A DNA stretch of 64,000 nt from Brachynemurus nebulosus. Its lineage: Eukaryota; Arthropoda; Insecta; Neuroptera; Myrmeleontidae. Position numbers and translations under genes: made by a program. The notes under the pieces are model-generated. The model worked only from the letters and a program-made list of their open reading frames with translations. It was not told the origin of the DNA and did not search any database. Below are positions 11,315-21,826 of this stretch, one piece after another; position 1 is the first letter of the stretch, and every line of letters starts with the position of its first letter. Location: contig JAPWDM010000008.1 of NCBI GenBank assembly GCA_035578155.1, positions 29,785,280-29,849,279 of the forward strand, written 5' to 3'.

Positions 11315-11980
11315 AGATTAAAATTATAAGAAGTCTACGTGAAAACGTGGGTTCATTTTCCCACTCTTTCTTAAATATTTGGATGTTCCAGTCATTTTAG
11401 ACGCAGCCATTACTTGAATTTAATAAAACAAAATAAAAAAAGATTTTAATATTATCTTCAAGAAATTTTTAATGTATTTTTTCAAACAATAGTAAGTAGT
11501 ACGCAAAACATTATAGTGATTGCCGCCCTCAAATGATGTATAATAAGAGAATTTAAGGATGTATACCTGAAACGAAAATTCCAACTTTTTCCATTGAGTT
11601 TGAAATATGTTAAACAATAGACGATTCTGCATCGATTAGCAAAAAGAAAATTTTGTCACGGACAAATTAAACGAAATAATTAATGTTAATGTTCTCATTT
11701 GTCGTGTGTTGTTTGAACCGGAAGTAGCTTAGCTACGAATAAATTTGTAAAATTGATCATATTTTATCCAACTTTTGTGAAAAAAAAAAATAGTTTTATG
11801 AACCTTATAGTTTGTATTATTTTCTAATGAAAAAACCGGACCCAGCGGTCTATCTTTTTCGTAAAAATTAAAATAAAAATTAGAAGCCGGAACCACGCGG
11901 TTTTGACACTATTTTAAAAACTGTCCCGCCATTTTCGACGAGAAAAGTGGTACAACATATAATGAATGTTTTCCATTTAA
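11315..11980. other. AT-rich intergenic stretch
   Basis: No coding or repeat structure recognised. Confidence 0.45.
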
Positions 11981-11983
11981 GAA

Positions 11984-12146
11984 ACACAGACGACACAGTG
12001 CATTTTTTTTTTCACAAAAAACTAATTTTTTCAAATTCTAACCTTTTAATTGATTTTAGATCCAATTAAAAGATTATTATTGCAATAAAATTTTTAAAAA
12101 AATTAGTTTTTTGTGAAAAAAAAAGAAAATGCACTGTGTCACACAG
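11984..12146. repeat. Compact inverted repeat (~45-bp arms)
   Basis: The left arm GACACAGTGCATTTTTTTTT followed by CACAAAAAACTAATTTTTT is mirrored by the right arm ending GAAAATGCACTGTGTC. The centre contains a second small palindrome (CTTTTAATTG / CAATTAAAAG). It is a probable MITE or foldback. Confidence 0.7.
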
Positions 12147-12267
12147 TGTTTTCTAAATGCAACATACTCTAGACGTCAACTGTCAGGATAATAATTCCGA
12201 TAGGTGTTAAATCCAACGTTAACCATAGTCAAATTAAATCTTTATTTTATAGAAAATTTATTAAATA

Positions 12268-13556
12268 GGGTTGGGCGGGGTAAAAAAGAGACACTGCTCG
12301 AGCGGGGTAAAAAAAAGACATACTTATATTAAACTCAACAGTGTTAAATTCAAAAAATAAAAAATATTACAACAAAATACATTAGTATTTTAAGCTGTCT
12401 GGGCCAAAAAATTATTTTTTGGAACGGGCTTTATAACATAAAAAAATTTTCTCTAAAACCTCTATTATTCATAAGAGAAAAACTTTTATTCCGCGACGAT
12501 AAACTTTTTCAGTAAGTAAAAAATCTGATAAGATAGAGTGCTGTATTTTTTTCTTGTTATTCTACATGCTTGAGTAATGTAAAGTATAGTTTTATTTAAA
12601 TGGTCCGACTGCTTGTAATTTTTTTTTTATATCTTAAAAAAAAAAAGAAAAAAATGGGGTAAAAAAAAGACAAAACAAGGGGTTAACATTTAGAAAAATT
12701 AAAAATTATTGACAAAGATTTTCATTTTAAAACTTGATAATGGCATGTTTATGTATATTTTATGGATTAAAAAAATACTGATTCTTCAATAAAACAATTT
12801 TTTTGTTAGTGAGCAAACGGTTTTCATGGATATCAATTTCAGCTCATTCGAAAATTTGTATTTTTGACCCATGAAAATTTATTTATGTTTTTATAATGTA
12901 TAACTATGCTTTACTGCACACATTTAGTATTTTTAATTCATTCATAGATTATTTTGATTTATTTTTTTACTTTATGTAAAGTGGTGTAAAAAAAAGACAG
13001 CCTCAAATTAACATATTTGTTTTTTTAATGAGCTACAATAAATTTTGTGTTAGTTGTACGTTTGTGAAATAAAAATTATTTTAATATTTCAAGTCCAAAG
13101 AAATTTCCTGTGAGTCAAGCTTTTGCATCAGTTAATTTTTTCTGACTTTTCTTACTACTTAATCTTAGCTAAAGTTTTTGGTAAAATACGTAAAATTTAA
13201 ATATATCTATAAAAAATTTTGTAGTAGAGTTGTGAAATAAAAAGTGTTGTACTGCTAATTACCCAAGCTGTCTATTTTTTACCCTTCCAACCATGTACTT
13301 GCAGTATCCTATTAGTTAGAGGTCTGTCTTTTATTTACCCTCCACTGTCTTTTTTTTACCCCACTTGGCGGGTAAAAAAGACAGTTTTTATTTTTTTTAT
13401 AGATTTATGCCATTAGCTTGAGTGAAAAAAACAGGCAAAATCTTAAAATACAAACAATTTGACATCATACAATATTTTTTTGTCTAAAAATTCAAATATT
13501 TTTTACATGAAAAATGAAAAGATTTGATTTTGTCTTTTTTTTACCCCGCCCAACCC
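12268..13556. mobile_element. TA-flanked GGGTTG-type non-autonomous DNA transposon
   Basis: The element is flanked by TA (12266-12267, 13557-13558). Both ends read GGGTTGGGCGGGGTAAAAAA inward. The phrase GGGTAAAAAARGACA is scattered inside in both orientations: about 12276, 12302, 12656, 12982, 13268, 13323, 13345 and 13370. The outer GGGTTG..CGGGGTAA is shared with the element at 2379-3622, but the inner terminal motif and its internal repeats differ as a set. There is no transposase. Confidence 0.75.
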
Positions 13557-13558
13557 TA

Positions 13559-14536
13559 TATAATACATTTGAATTTTATTTGTTGATTTGTATGATTGTT
13601 GAGTTTGATTATTTTTAATAAGGACAACAAATATATTCTTTAAATTTAATTAAGAAAAACCCAAATTCCCCCAATTTAAAAATTTGCACCCAAAAATCCC
13701 TCCAACAATTTGAAAATTCCCCAATTTTGGGGGGAAAACCTCCAATCTGACAACACTGTTTCTAACTCAAAAAAGCTAAAAAACGACATACGAGGTTGAG
13801 ACAGAAAGGTAGTTTAGGACATAATATAAAAACATAATTTAACTTTCAAAACGTAAATATGTGTATAACATTTTCAGATTGACGTTTTATTTTGTGATTC
13901 AGTTTTAAAACTGTAAACTAAACTTTTTAAAGTACTTTTTCATTAAATCAATATGTAGCAGTCGTATCCAAAACTTCTTAAAGCATATTTTTATATGTAT
14001 GTGAGTGTATACAAATGTAGGTAAAGGTATATTTTTCTACGTTTGATGGGTATACATGGGTATACATGTGTGTACATTACATACTCCAAATAAATAACCA
14101 GGAGATTAAAGGCAAATGCACCATGTATATCAAATAGGTGTATATGAAAACACTTTAGGGGGTTATACCGGTTATACCTACACCATATGATAAAGATAAA
14201 AAAATTTAATCGTTAAAGAAATGGAATACCCAACGATTAAATTATTCATTTTCACTTTTAATTATTTATATTAAATTAAAATTAAAATTAGTTGTATGAG
14301 AAAATTAGTAAAATTCAAATAATATTAAAATTATAAATGCATTGACTAAAAAGAAATTTCTTTTCAATAAACTCTGATTACATTTCGAAAAAATAAATGT
14401 TCTTATAAATAAAAACATATTATTTAATTGAAACGTAACAAATATGTATACAAATTTTAATAAATTACTATTTAATGGGATAGACAATGTAAATGGTTTT
14501 ACAAAAGAACAAAAAAATTATTATCTATTAACGCAC
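13559..14536. other. Intron/3' flank of the GRK exon, no exon seen
   Basis: This lies downstream of the GRK donor site and should be intron. It is AT-rich, with the phrase GGGTATACAT repeated near 14046-14062. I looked for the expected second GRK exon (the RGS-homology start) and saw none. Confidence 0.5.
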
Positions 14537-14649
14537 CTAGGATCAGGTAAAACAATTTTTTTACTAGCTCGTGCAGCAGGTGTGCATTTTGACTTTTCCA
14601 TAGCCATCAGGTAGCTGACATCAGCTAGAACAGCCTCCAAGTCAGCCAT
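14537..14649 (-). CDS. Gprk1: G protein-coupled receptor kinase, GRK2/3 type, first coding exon (partial)
   Basis: The exon starts at ATG 14649-14647 in a good context (CAAGATGG) and encodes 37 codons plus two bases. The protein begins [17 protein letters not shown] and continues [20 protein letters not shown]. This is nearly identical to the N-terminus of animal GRK2/GRK3, which has the same N-terminal helix leading into the RGS-homology domain. The donor is AG|GTGCG at 14537/14536; the split AG matches the serine expected next in the family. GRK2-type kinases phosphorylate agonist-bound GPCRs at the membrane and bind G-beta-gamma through a C-terminal PH domain (family knowledge). The RGS, kinase and PH exons are not seen in 1-14536, so the first intron is longer than 14 kb or those exons were missed. 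Cys22 replaces the alanine usual in mammals. Confidence 0.93.
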
Positions 14650-14805
14650 CTTGACGGTTTATTATCAACAAAACACTCCTAAATAGACGAACACTCAATC
14701 ACACAAACATTATTTGTAACATAAATGAAATTTTATACGAATAATATACAAAACACAATCATTTCACACATAAATTTATTAAATTATATATACACATTCT
14801 GCAGC

Positions 14806-14937
14806 TCAATTGAAAATATGCACCAGTTCTGACAATCCAGATCGATTGTTAAGAATGAGAGTTGTACGCTGTCGGCACGAATGTCCCATTTCCACGATAC
14901 CGACATCATCGTCGGATATGTTCGCATCATCGACCAT
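14806..14937 (-). CDS. Possible upstream ORF of the GRK transcript, 43 codons
   Basis: The frame opens at ATG 14937-14935 and closes with TGA at 14808-14806, about 157 bases before the GRK start and on the same strand. The peptide begins MVDDANISDDDVGIVEM, then continues GHSCRQRTTLILNNRSG and SELVHIFN. It is acidic at the front and has a less biased composition than the random AT-driven frames around it. I do not recognise it. It could be an upstream ORF in the GRK 5' leader, a separate short coding exon or chance. There is no proof of transcription, so confidence is low. Confidence 0.3.
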   Translation of the reverse strand: MVDDANISDDDVGIVEMGHSCRQRTTLILNNRSGLSELVHIFN

Positions 14938-15290
14938 TTCATTATTTTACTCATTTTTTACATACTTTTACTTGTTATGTGTGTATTGTTATGTATTTGA
15001 ACTTCCTTCTTCCTAAATTACTAAAAAAAATTTTTGGGATACTTTTTTTCTAAAATTATAGGTATACACATTTAGTTTCTACATTACTTTATGCTTTTTC
15101 TATTACATCGTGTAATTACACGTAGGTAATTATTATAATTATGTACGTATATTGTAGTATGTACGTGATCTACGTAATATAATGCAATAATAATAATAAA
15201 ACTGTAACCAGTATTATTATTGGAGTATTATTTTAGTAAAGACATGGTAGGCATTCATTGTTTATATTATAAAAATAATACTTTTTTGTA
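14938..15290. other. Upstream flank of the GRK gene
   Basis: AT-rich sequence where the promoter and leader of the GRK gene would be expected. I see no decisive TATA or initiator arrangement. Confidence 0.35.
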
Positions 15291-15294
15291 AATT

Positions 15295-15800
15295 CGGGAC
15301 TAAAAGACATGATTTAGTTTCTCATAATAGGGAGTAAAGTGCCACTTTTAGTCCTAAGGGACTAAAAAATTCACTTTTAGTCCCAAGGGACTAAAAAATT
15401 ATTTTGCTCCCGCTTTTAAACCAATCAGCAAGCACAATTTACAGAAATTAAATAGCGTTGCTAGGTAATTGAAAATAATAAACAAATTCAAACTTGTAGA
15501 TAAAGACAAATTAATAGTTATATTGTACAATTCGATTGAATTATCTTAAGTGTACTTGATAGAATATTATTACATACAATTTGAATGACATTTAAGTCAT
15601 TTTTTTAAATTTTTATTATTTTAAATTATCCGGAATTGCAAAAAATAGTATATACACCACAGGACTAAAATGTTTTTTTTCATCCCTTGTGTGATTTGTT
15701 GCCCTCGGGCCTTTACAGGCCCTCTGGCAACAAACTTCACACTCGGGATTAAAACTCACACTTTAGCTCCATGGTGTATAACATACTATACAGTTCAAGA
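15295..15800. repeat. Dispersed repeat with TTTAGTCC motifs, copy 1
   Basis: It contains TTTTAGTCCYAAGGGACT twice (15345-15400), CCAATCAGCAAGCA, and GTGTGATTTGTTGCCCTCG followed by a mirrored CAACAAACTTCACACTCG. Matching blocks lie in 36145-36830, partly in the opposite orientation. It is probably a DNA-transposon family with palindromic interior; no reading frame. Confidence 0.55.
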
Positions 15801-15879
15801 AAAGTGTGAAAAGCGTCGTTTTATATTAATCAATTATTCATTTTGGGTAGGCAATGTAATGATTTTTATCTACGACTAT

Positions 15880-16225
15880 TATGAAATAGGAATGAGTAAA
15901 AAATATCAGATGTATTTAATATTTATCGTTGATATTTTGATTTCGATATATCAGAGTATCGATATTTAATTTTGAGTATCAAAAACGATATTTTTATTTT
16001 GAACGGGTCCCGAGTTATTGTTAAAATTTGTGGAAGGTAATTAAAAAATTGATTCAGTAGGTTTTTTTTTTGGTCGTCAACTTTATTTTTGGAGGAATCA
16101 ATGTAGGTATTTTTTATGAGCGTTAATATATCAATATATTTATATTTTTAACTCGATTATATCGATATTTTTTAAAATATCGATAGGATATGTATTACAT
16201 CGATATTTTTAAATAATTTTCCAGT
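15880..16225. repeat. Cluster of palindromic ATCGATAT motifs
   Basis: TATCGATA or ATCGATAT-like sequences recur near 15937, 15957, 16155, 16175 and 16199. They could bind the insect factor DREF (site TATCGATA) or be the arms of a decayed inverted-repeat element ending near CCAGTCCCTACTA. I favour the second. Confidence 0.35.
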
Positions 16226-16284
16226 CCCTACTATAAAACTGCTTATTTACTGTACATTTACATATACTTAGTATTTAATTTTAA

Positions 16285-17207
16285 CGCTAGAATCATACGT
16301 TGGTCTACGAGTCAAGTTAATCATACATCGGCGTCGTTTCGACGAATGGACTTTTTACGGGGAGTTTTAGAGTTTATTTGCAAAAAACATTTTTTTTACA
16401 TAACAATACTACAAAAGCGAACAAAATATTTAAAAAAATTGGATTTGGAAAAATTTTTTAATATAAATATTTATTAATTTTTTTAATCTTTTTATCAAAG
16501 CATATATTCACTATAAAAATTAAAAAATAGATAAATACATCAATTGTATCATAAAACATGTCTTTCAAATAATTAATTTATGAACTATTATGAGTCAGTG
16601 GACATGTGTGACTTTACAGAATGTGAAATTTCTCAGTCGTAAATATCCCTATAGATATGTAGTTATTTCCCCATTAGGCACATTTGTAAATTTTCTAAAA
16701 TTTGTTAATAATTTTTAGAATAAGATCTCAAAAAATAATAAAAATTAAAATATTTTCCATAAAATAAATTGTTAACCTTTTATTAAGTCACTTGAAACGC
16801 ATTCTTTAGTTTTCGATTCAATATATTAAAACTTCAGTATTATGTCGTCTCTATAAGTCAAACAGCTGTAATCATCTTTCACATTAACATAATCATTGAA
16901 TAAATTAATTATAACATCCATATCTTTAATAAATTTTAGAAAAATTAGGAAAACTTTTATATGTGGAGTAAAAATCTTTAAAAAAAAAATATGGGTTAAT
17001 CATACATCGTCGTCCTTTTGACGCACACTATTTCAGTATAAAAAAAAACGACAATAGCTATAAACAAAATTTATACGTCTTATGTGTTATAATAACAAAT
17101 AAATTAGATAACAGAAGTTTCACAGCAAGCAGGCACCGACAAGTTGTAGTATTGGAGCAGGTAGAGAAGTTCGTTCGTCGTTTTGACGAGTACGTATGAT
17201 TCTAGGG
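16285..17207. mobile_element. piggyBac-like non-autonomous element
   Basis: It is flanked by TTAA on both sides (16281-16284, 17208-17211). Read inward from the right the end is CCCTAGAATCATACGTAC; the left end differs by one base at the start (CGCTAGAATCATACG). TTAA target plus CCCTAGAA ends is the hallmark of piggyBac transposons. The subterminal palindrome CGTCGTTTTGACG recurs near 16331, 17007 and 17177. No transposase frame remains, so it is a 923-bp non-autonomous copy. Confidence 0.85.
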
Positions 17208-17550
17208 TTAAAGTAATAATATAAAACTACACAAAAATTTTAAACATTTTTGTTAAATATTATCTGCGTTATTAAATAGCAAAGTTCAATTATAATTTGG
17301 TATTTACTTATAATTATTGCAGTAAATTGATTTTTAATTCTTTTAAAACATTATTTTGCAGCATTTTATATTAAATATCTAACAAAAACAAAATGAAGCA
17401 CCTTTAATCAGAACTCATTTTTCCCATGTTAAAATTTGTATGTTCTTAGTTATTTGAAACACTCTGTACATACGTAAACGACGTAAGTTTTGTTTTACAT
17501 ACAACTGTGCGAAATTTTCTACTTTATACATGACCGTGTGTAAAGTGGTG

Positions 17551-17752
17551 ACACAAAGATTCTCATTCGCGTCTAAGGTGGTAAAATTAGAATGTGTCAA
17601 GTAAAAATATACATATACGTTTAATTGGTGATATAAAATCTAGTAACACGCGCATAATTTGTATAATACATATTTCTATGCCAATTTAACGTATACGTAT
17701 ATTTTTACTTGATACTAGTTTACCATCAGAGCCGCTCGCGTAATCTTTGCGT
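17551..17752. mobile_element. MITE family B, copy 1
   Basis: The ends are inverted: ACAAAGATTCTCATTCGCG on the left and, read from the right, AACGCAAAGATTACGCGAG. Inner arms carry GGTGGTAAAATTAG and the mirrored pair TATACGTTTAATTGG. Relatives are at 21155-21325, 29960-30160 and 40757-40972. All are about 200 bp and non-coding. Confidence 0.7.
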
Positions 17753-17759
17753 TGCCAGT

Positions 17760-18130
17760 GAGCAGAGCTGGATTTACCCTAATTGCCACCCTAAGTACCG
17801 TAAAAAATGCCGTCCCTGGAAAAAAATCATATCGTCGTCAAACTCTTCCATGAAAGAAAAATTCTTAATAACTTTTCAACTTTTTCTTACAAAAGAAAAG
17901 TGAAGACCAAAAAAAACCTACTTAATAAATTTCCTACAGAAAAAAGTAACGACCAAAAAAAAAAAAATAAAACGCCAAATTGCCTATTGTGTTCTAAATT
18001 TTTTCACCCTCCTAAAAATTTGCCGCCCTGGGCATTAGTCCCGCGTACCCCTAGTGTAAATTCATCACTGCCAGTTAGTTTTAAAATATGTATAAAATTT
18101 TTACTTAACAAAGTTGGCATGTGTTAGATA
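17760..18130 (+). repeat. Dispersed repeat with GCCGCCCTGGGCATTAG
   Basis: The segment about 17930-18045 is repeated at 19155-19260 with small differences (shared TTCCTACAGAAAAAAGT, AAATTGCCTA and GCCGCCCTGGGCATTAG). The apparent 106-codon frame across it changes length between copies, so it is not a gene. Confidence 0.6.
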
Positions 18131-19150
18131 TAATGCGGTACTTGACTGTATTCAAAATTTGTTTTAAATGTTGAATAATTTTATGTATTATCCTTAAATA
18201 TATTCAATTTTAGCAGTGACAAATAACAATATTCTTTAGTTATTTAAAAATTCGATTTTGAAAATTATAAATTTTTAGCCTTCATTTAAATGATTAAAAA
18301 CGCAGTGATATTTGAAAATGACGTCATTTTTTATAGCAGATCTTATTACTGTAGTTACGTATTGTCTATGACAAATTGCATTTTCATTGTGACATTTTTA
18401 CAATTCTAATTGACCAAGAGAAGTTGTTTTTCTTTACAATTTATTTTGAACTTTTTGGTTTGCAATTAATTTTGCACTCAAAAGATTGATGGAAGGAATA
18501 CATCGTCACTTAATACGTAAAATATCCTTATCAACTTGTTTTAAATATTATGTTAAAAATGCTTTTATTTTTTGCTACAATTTTAAAGTTACGTCAAACT
18601 GTTTTCTTAAAGTGTATTTAATACTTGTAGGGCTTACAGTGATGATAAATGAAGATGAAAATCATACAGTGATGATAAATGAAGAAGATAATAAAGTAGA
18701 AAAAATTGTAAATGCCACTAAAACTGAGCATGATGACTGCTGAGTATTGTGTACAAATTTGAAACCATGTTGACAAGTGTTGACATAAATGAAAGCGACA
18801 TCTGTTTGAGTTAAATCGTGACGTCATTGCATACGTCACTACACCAAGTCGTTTTTCCCGCCAATTTGTTCATTTAAAATTGAACAATGGTTTTTTTGAA
18901 GATTTTTAAAAATTTAACAAAAATGAACTAATTTATACATAAGAACAAAGCATTTAGAATCATTTCTCAATTGCAGTCAAGTACCCTATTATGTTCGTAC
19001 CAAATTTATATTATTTATTGTGACTTTCATACTATTCGTAGATAAAATATAGTACGTAACTCGGTTGTAAGACATATTACACAATCGTACATTTACAAAC
19101 TCGCAGCTACGTGGCTCTTGTGTAACTTCTACACTGTGTGTAATATGCAG
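18131..19150. other. Intergenic stretch, nothing coding
   Basis: The only structure is a short direct duplication, ACAGTGATGATAAATGAAGA, at about 18637 and 18666. Confidence 0.5.
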
Positions 19151-19154
19151 TTAC

Positions 19155-19260
19155 AACAAATTCCTACAGAAAAAAGTGACAAAAAAAACACCAAATTGCC
19201 TACTGTGTTCTAAATTTTGTCACTCTCCTAAAAATTTGCCGCCCTGGGCATTAGTCCCAG
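19155..19260 (+). repeat. Second copy of the GCCGCCCTGGGC repeat
   Basis: See the match at 17930-18045; the copy ends with ATTAGTCCCAGAGAA. Confidence 0.6.
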
Positions 19261-19336
19261 AGAATTTTTTTTAGTCGAGAAGTCTACAGATCGTAAATAC
19301 GACTCTGCCCTAATAAACGACACATTCAATCATCAA

Positions 19337-19405
19337 TTAATAAATAAACCACTTTAATTAACTCATAATCATTAATTAATAAATAAACCACTTTAATTAA
19401 TTCGT
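19337..19405. repeat. Direct duplication downstream of PRKRIP1
   Basis: AATTAATAAATAAACCAC followed by TTTAATTAA occurs twice in tandem. On the minus strand each unit offers an ATTAAA hexamer, so either could serve as polyadenylation signal for the PRKRIP1 gene. Confidence 0.5.
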
Positions 19406-19504
19406 AATTTTTCAAGTACATTACAATTACATATTTACAATTAAAATAACATTAAAAAAACTTATGTCGGTAATACATAGCGTTTATATTTGTATTTGAA
19501 TTTT

Positions 19505-20417
19505 CTACGACTCCAAACTAGGTTTTTCCTTGTTATCGTTCTCCACAGCAGTCTCTGCTGATAACGATTTTTTTTCTAAATTATCAGTAGATTTTGATGA
19601 ATCCTCATTTAAATCAGAATGTTCTTTATTTTCAGTTGTTTTTAAATTTTCATCGGTTTGTGTCGATATATGTTCGTCCTCCAATAATGATTTTTTTTCT
19701 AAACTTTCATTAGTTTTTGATGAATCTTCACTTGTTTTTAAATTTTCATCAGGTTGTGTCGCTGAATTTTCATTTTTACTTTTAGTGTTAGCAACGTTAT
19801 CAGTATTGGCACTGGAATCATCATCATCCGATTCACTTTCACTTTCAGAATCACTTCCACTGTTTTTCTCTTTCACCTCCTGATTTGATGTTTGTTGTTT
19901 AGTTTTTTTAAGTCTCTTATTTTTAAGTTTCGCTTTTTTCTTCAAGCGTTTTGCTCGTTTTTTTGCTGTTTTTTCTTCGGCCATTCGACGATTATTTTCT
20001 AATTTTTGCTGGTACTCTAATTCCAAACGTTCACGTTCACTCATTTCTTTGATAAATTTTTGTCTTGCATACTCCTTTCGTCTTAAATGTCTGTATACAT
20101 GGAATTCGCCGGATCCGGCTCCAGCACTTGATCCCATAACATTTCGTACAAAATCAGGTACCGGTGGCATTGATTTCGGCTTAGGTTTTTCCGGAATTAT
20201 AACTGGTTTGTCCTACAATTTGTGATAACAGACGTGAAAATAAATTTGTATGTGATACAAATACAAATAAATTTACAAAATTAAAATTTCTTACTGGATT
20301 TTTCATTAATTTTTCTAGTTTCAGACGTTGTAAGTCCGCAAGGTTTCTTACTTTGGTGACTTTTTCTTCCTTTTCCTCAGTATCATTATTATTTTTGTTT
20401 GTATTTTCTAAGGCCAT
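19505..20417 (-). CDS. PRKRIP1: PRKRIP1-like spliceosomal dsRNA-binding protein, complete
   Basis: There are two exons, 20417-20295 and 20212-19505, separated by an 82-bp intron with GTAAGA...TTGTAG borders, both phase 0. Joined, they give 276 residues. Exon 1 ends [13 protein letters not shown] and exon 2 starts [10 protein letters not shown], reproducing the family's N-terminal block. The diagnostic core [19 protein letters not shown] follows, then a long basic helix rich in Lys/Arg. In mammals the protein binds dsRNA, inhibits PKR and sits in late spliceosomes next to U2; the splicing role is the likely one here. The C-terminal ~130 residues are an acidic Ser/Asp/Glu tail longer than in vertebrates, with an internal duplication (DENLKT ... 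SLEKKSL occurs twice). The start is the first Met in context AATCATGG. Confidence 0.93.
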
Positions 20418-20579
20418 GATTGAAAAAAATGAAAATTGATTTTTTTTTTCAAATACGATAAATTTAAAACACTTTCACAAACTAACACTTTTGTCTTTTA
20501 TTCAAAAAATGAACTGTCAAACAGTAAATATCGTAAATATGGTAAATATCCAGCTTCGTAGCGTAGTAGGGCTACCAAA

Positions 20580-20940
20580 CTAACAACTTTAAAAAATGAG
20601 TGGAATAATCACTGAGTTAAGGAGTAGAAATAACGGAGCTTACACCGTTATAAGACAGAGGACTCTGACTCAAAACGATTAGCCCGTTTTAAATATTTTC
20701 TCATGGATTTTCCCGATATAAATACTTAACTTCTAAAGTACACTCATACTCAAAAATTATGAAATATATAATAAAAAACAAACAGTAACTTTGATATTTA
20801 ACGCGTGTATTTTTTTTGAATCAGCGCTCTGGTTTGTAACGGTGCAAATTCTTTACGCAATATTTTTTTCTAGCGAACCTTTTTGGATCAGAGCCCTCTG
20901 GTTTGTATTGGGAAATCAAATGGAGGCGTGATTTAACTCC
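20580..20940. repeat. MITE-like repeat related to 63458-63923
   Basis: It carries AACGGAGCTTACACCGTTA, AATACTTAACTTCT and CTGGTTTGTAACGGTGCAA, and ends with GGGAAATCAAATGGAGGCG. The same phrases occur at 63495-63890. It sits about 160 bp upstream of the PRKRIP1 start and may overlap its promoter. Confidence 0.6.
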
Positions 20941-21154
20941 TTAAGGGATATGGGACATATTTGTCCCCAATTTATATTTACGTTTTACCTAATACTGATA
21001 CGATTTAAAACATTTGTAAGTTTATATTATTATTCTTCTATAGTAGTTTTAATATTTTCGTGCATTGACAACGCAATAACCGATCAATTTTCAAAAAAAC
21101 TTTGGTACAAAGTTGCAAAGTTGTCCGTGTGTACATATTATTAAATTGTACATT

Positions 21155-21325
21155 GTGTGTGTATTGGTGTACATAAGTATAATTGTCGATAGAAATACGT
21201 ATTATACAAATTATGTGCGCGTTAGTAAGTTTTCATCACCAGTTAGAGCTATACGTAAATATTCGAACTGATACAGCTTCCAATTTTACCGTCAGAGAAG
21301 CAAGAGAGAATTTTTATGTCGTCAA
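21155..21325. mobile_element. MITE family B, copy 2 (degraded)
   Basis: It contains CCAATTTTACCGTCAGAG and the mirrored central TATAATTGTCGATAGAAATACG region of the family, but the left end is not clear. Confidence 0.45.
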
Positions 21326-21347
21326 TAAAATCAGATCTTACAATGGA

Positions 21348-21662
21348 CCATTTTCTCAAATATGTAGCAATCTGTCACCAGGGCGGCGACACAGGTATTT
21401 GGGAATACATGTCTATAATCGAGATATTAATTTAACCAACCAAAAATCACCTTCTGTTAATTCCACTTTAGTAACGAAATTTTCCAATTCGGTTACCTAG
21501 GAATATTGTTTATTTTTTAGAAATTAATATTCCAACTATAGAGATGTAGTTCCGAATAACCTGTGTCGCCGCCCTGGTGTTAAACAATTTTCTCATGCGG
21601 TTACATAGCAATTTTTAAATTAAAATTTCAATCATAGAGATGTAGATATTTTGAGAAAATGG
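21348..21662. mobile_element. MITE with CACCAGGGCGGCGACAC palindrome
   Basis: The outer inverted repeats are CCATTTTCTCAAATATGTAG on the left and CCATTTTCTCAAAATATCTA read from the right. Inside, CACCAGGGCGGCGACACAGG (about 21377) is mirrored by CCTGTGTCGCCGCCCTGGTG (about 21562). It is non-coding and lies about 165 bp beyond the stop codon of the next gene. Confidence 0.7.
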
Positions 21663-21826
21663 CTCATTAGATAATTTGTATAAAAACTAAAGTTAATCGG
21701 GTTATATTAAACAACAGGATAATTATTTGCACACAAAAAAATATTATTTAAATTATTAATTGTTTTATTATTTTAAAATAAATAAATAAATAATCTGAAT
21801 TTGTTAGTTTTAATTGAGATTTTATG

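Noticed and set aside
17807..18127. 106-codon basic protein
   Set aside because: Its second half is repeated at 19155-19260 with frame-changing differences, as expected of non-coding repeat.
18618..18839. Short frames around GATGATAAATGAAG
   Set aside because: They result from a short direct duplication in AT-rich DNA.
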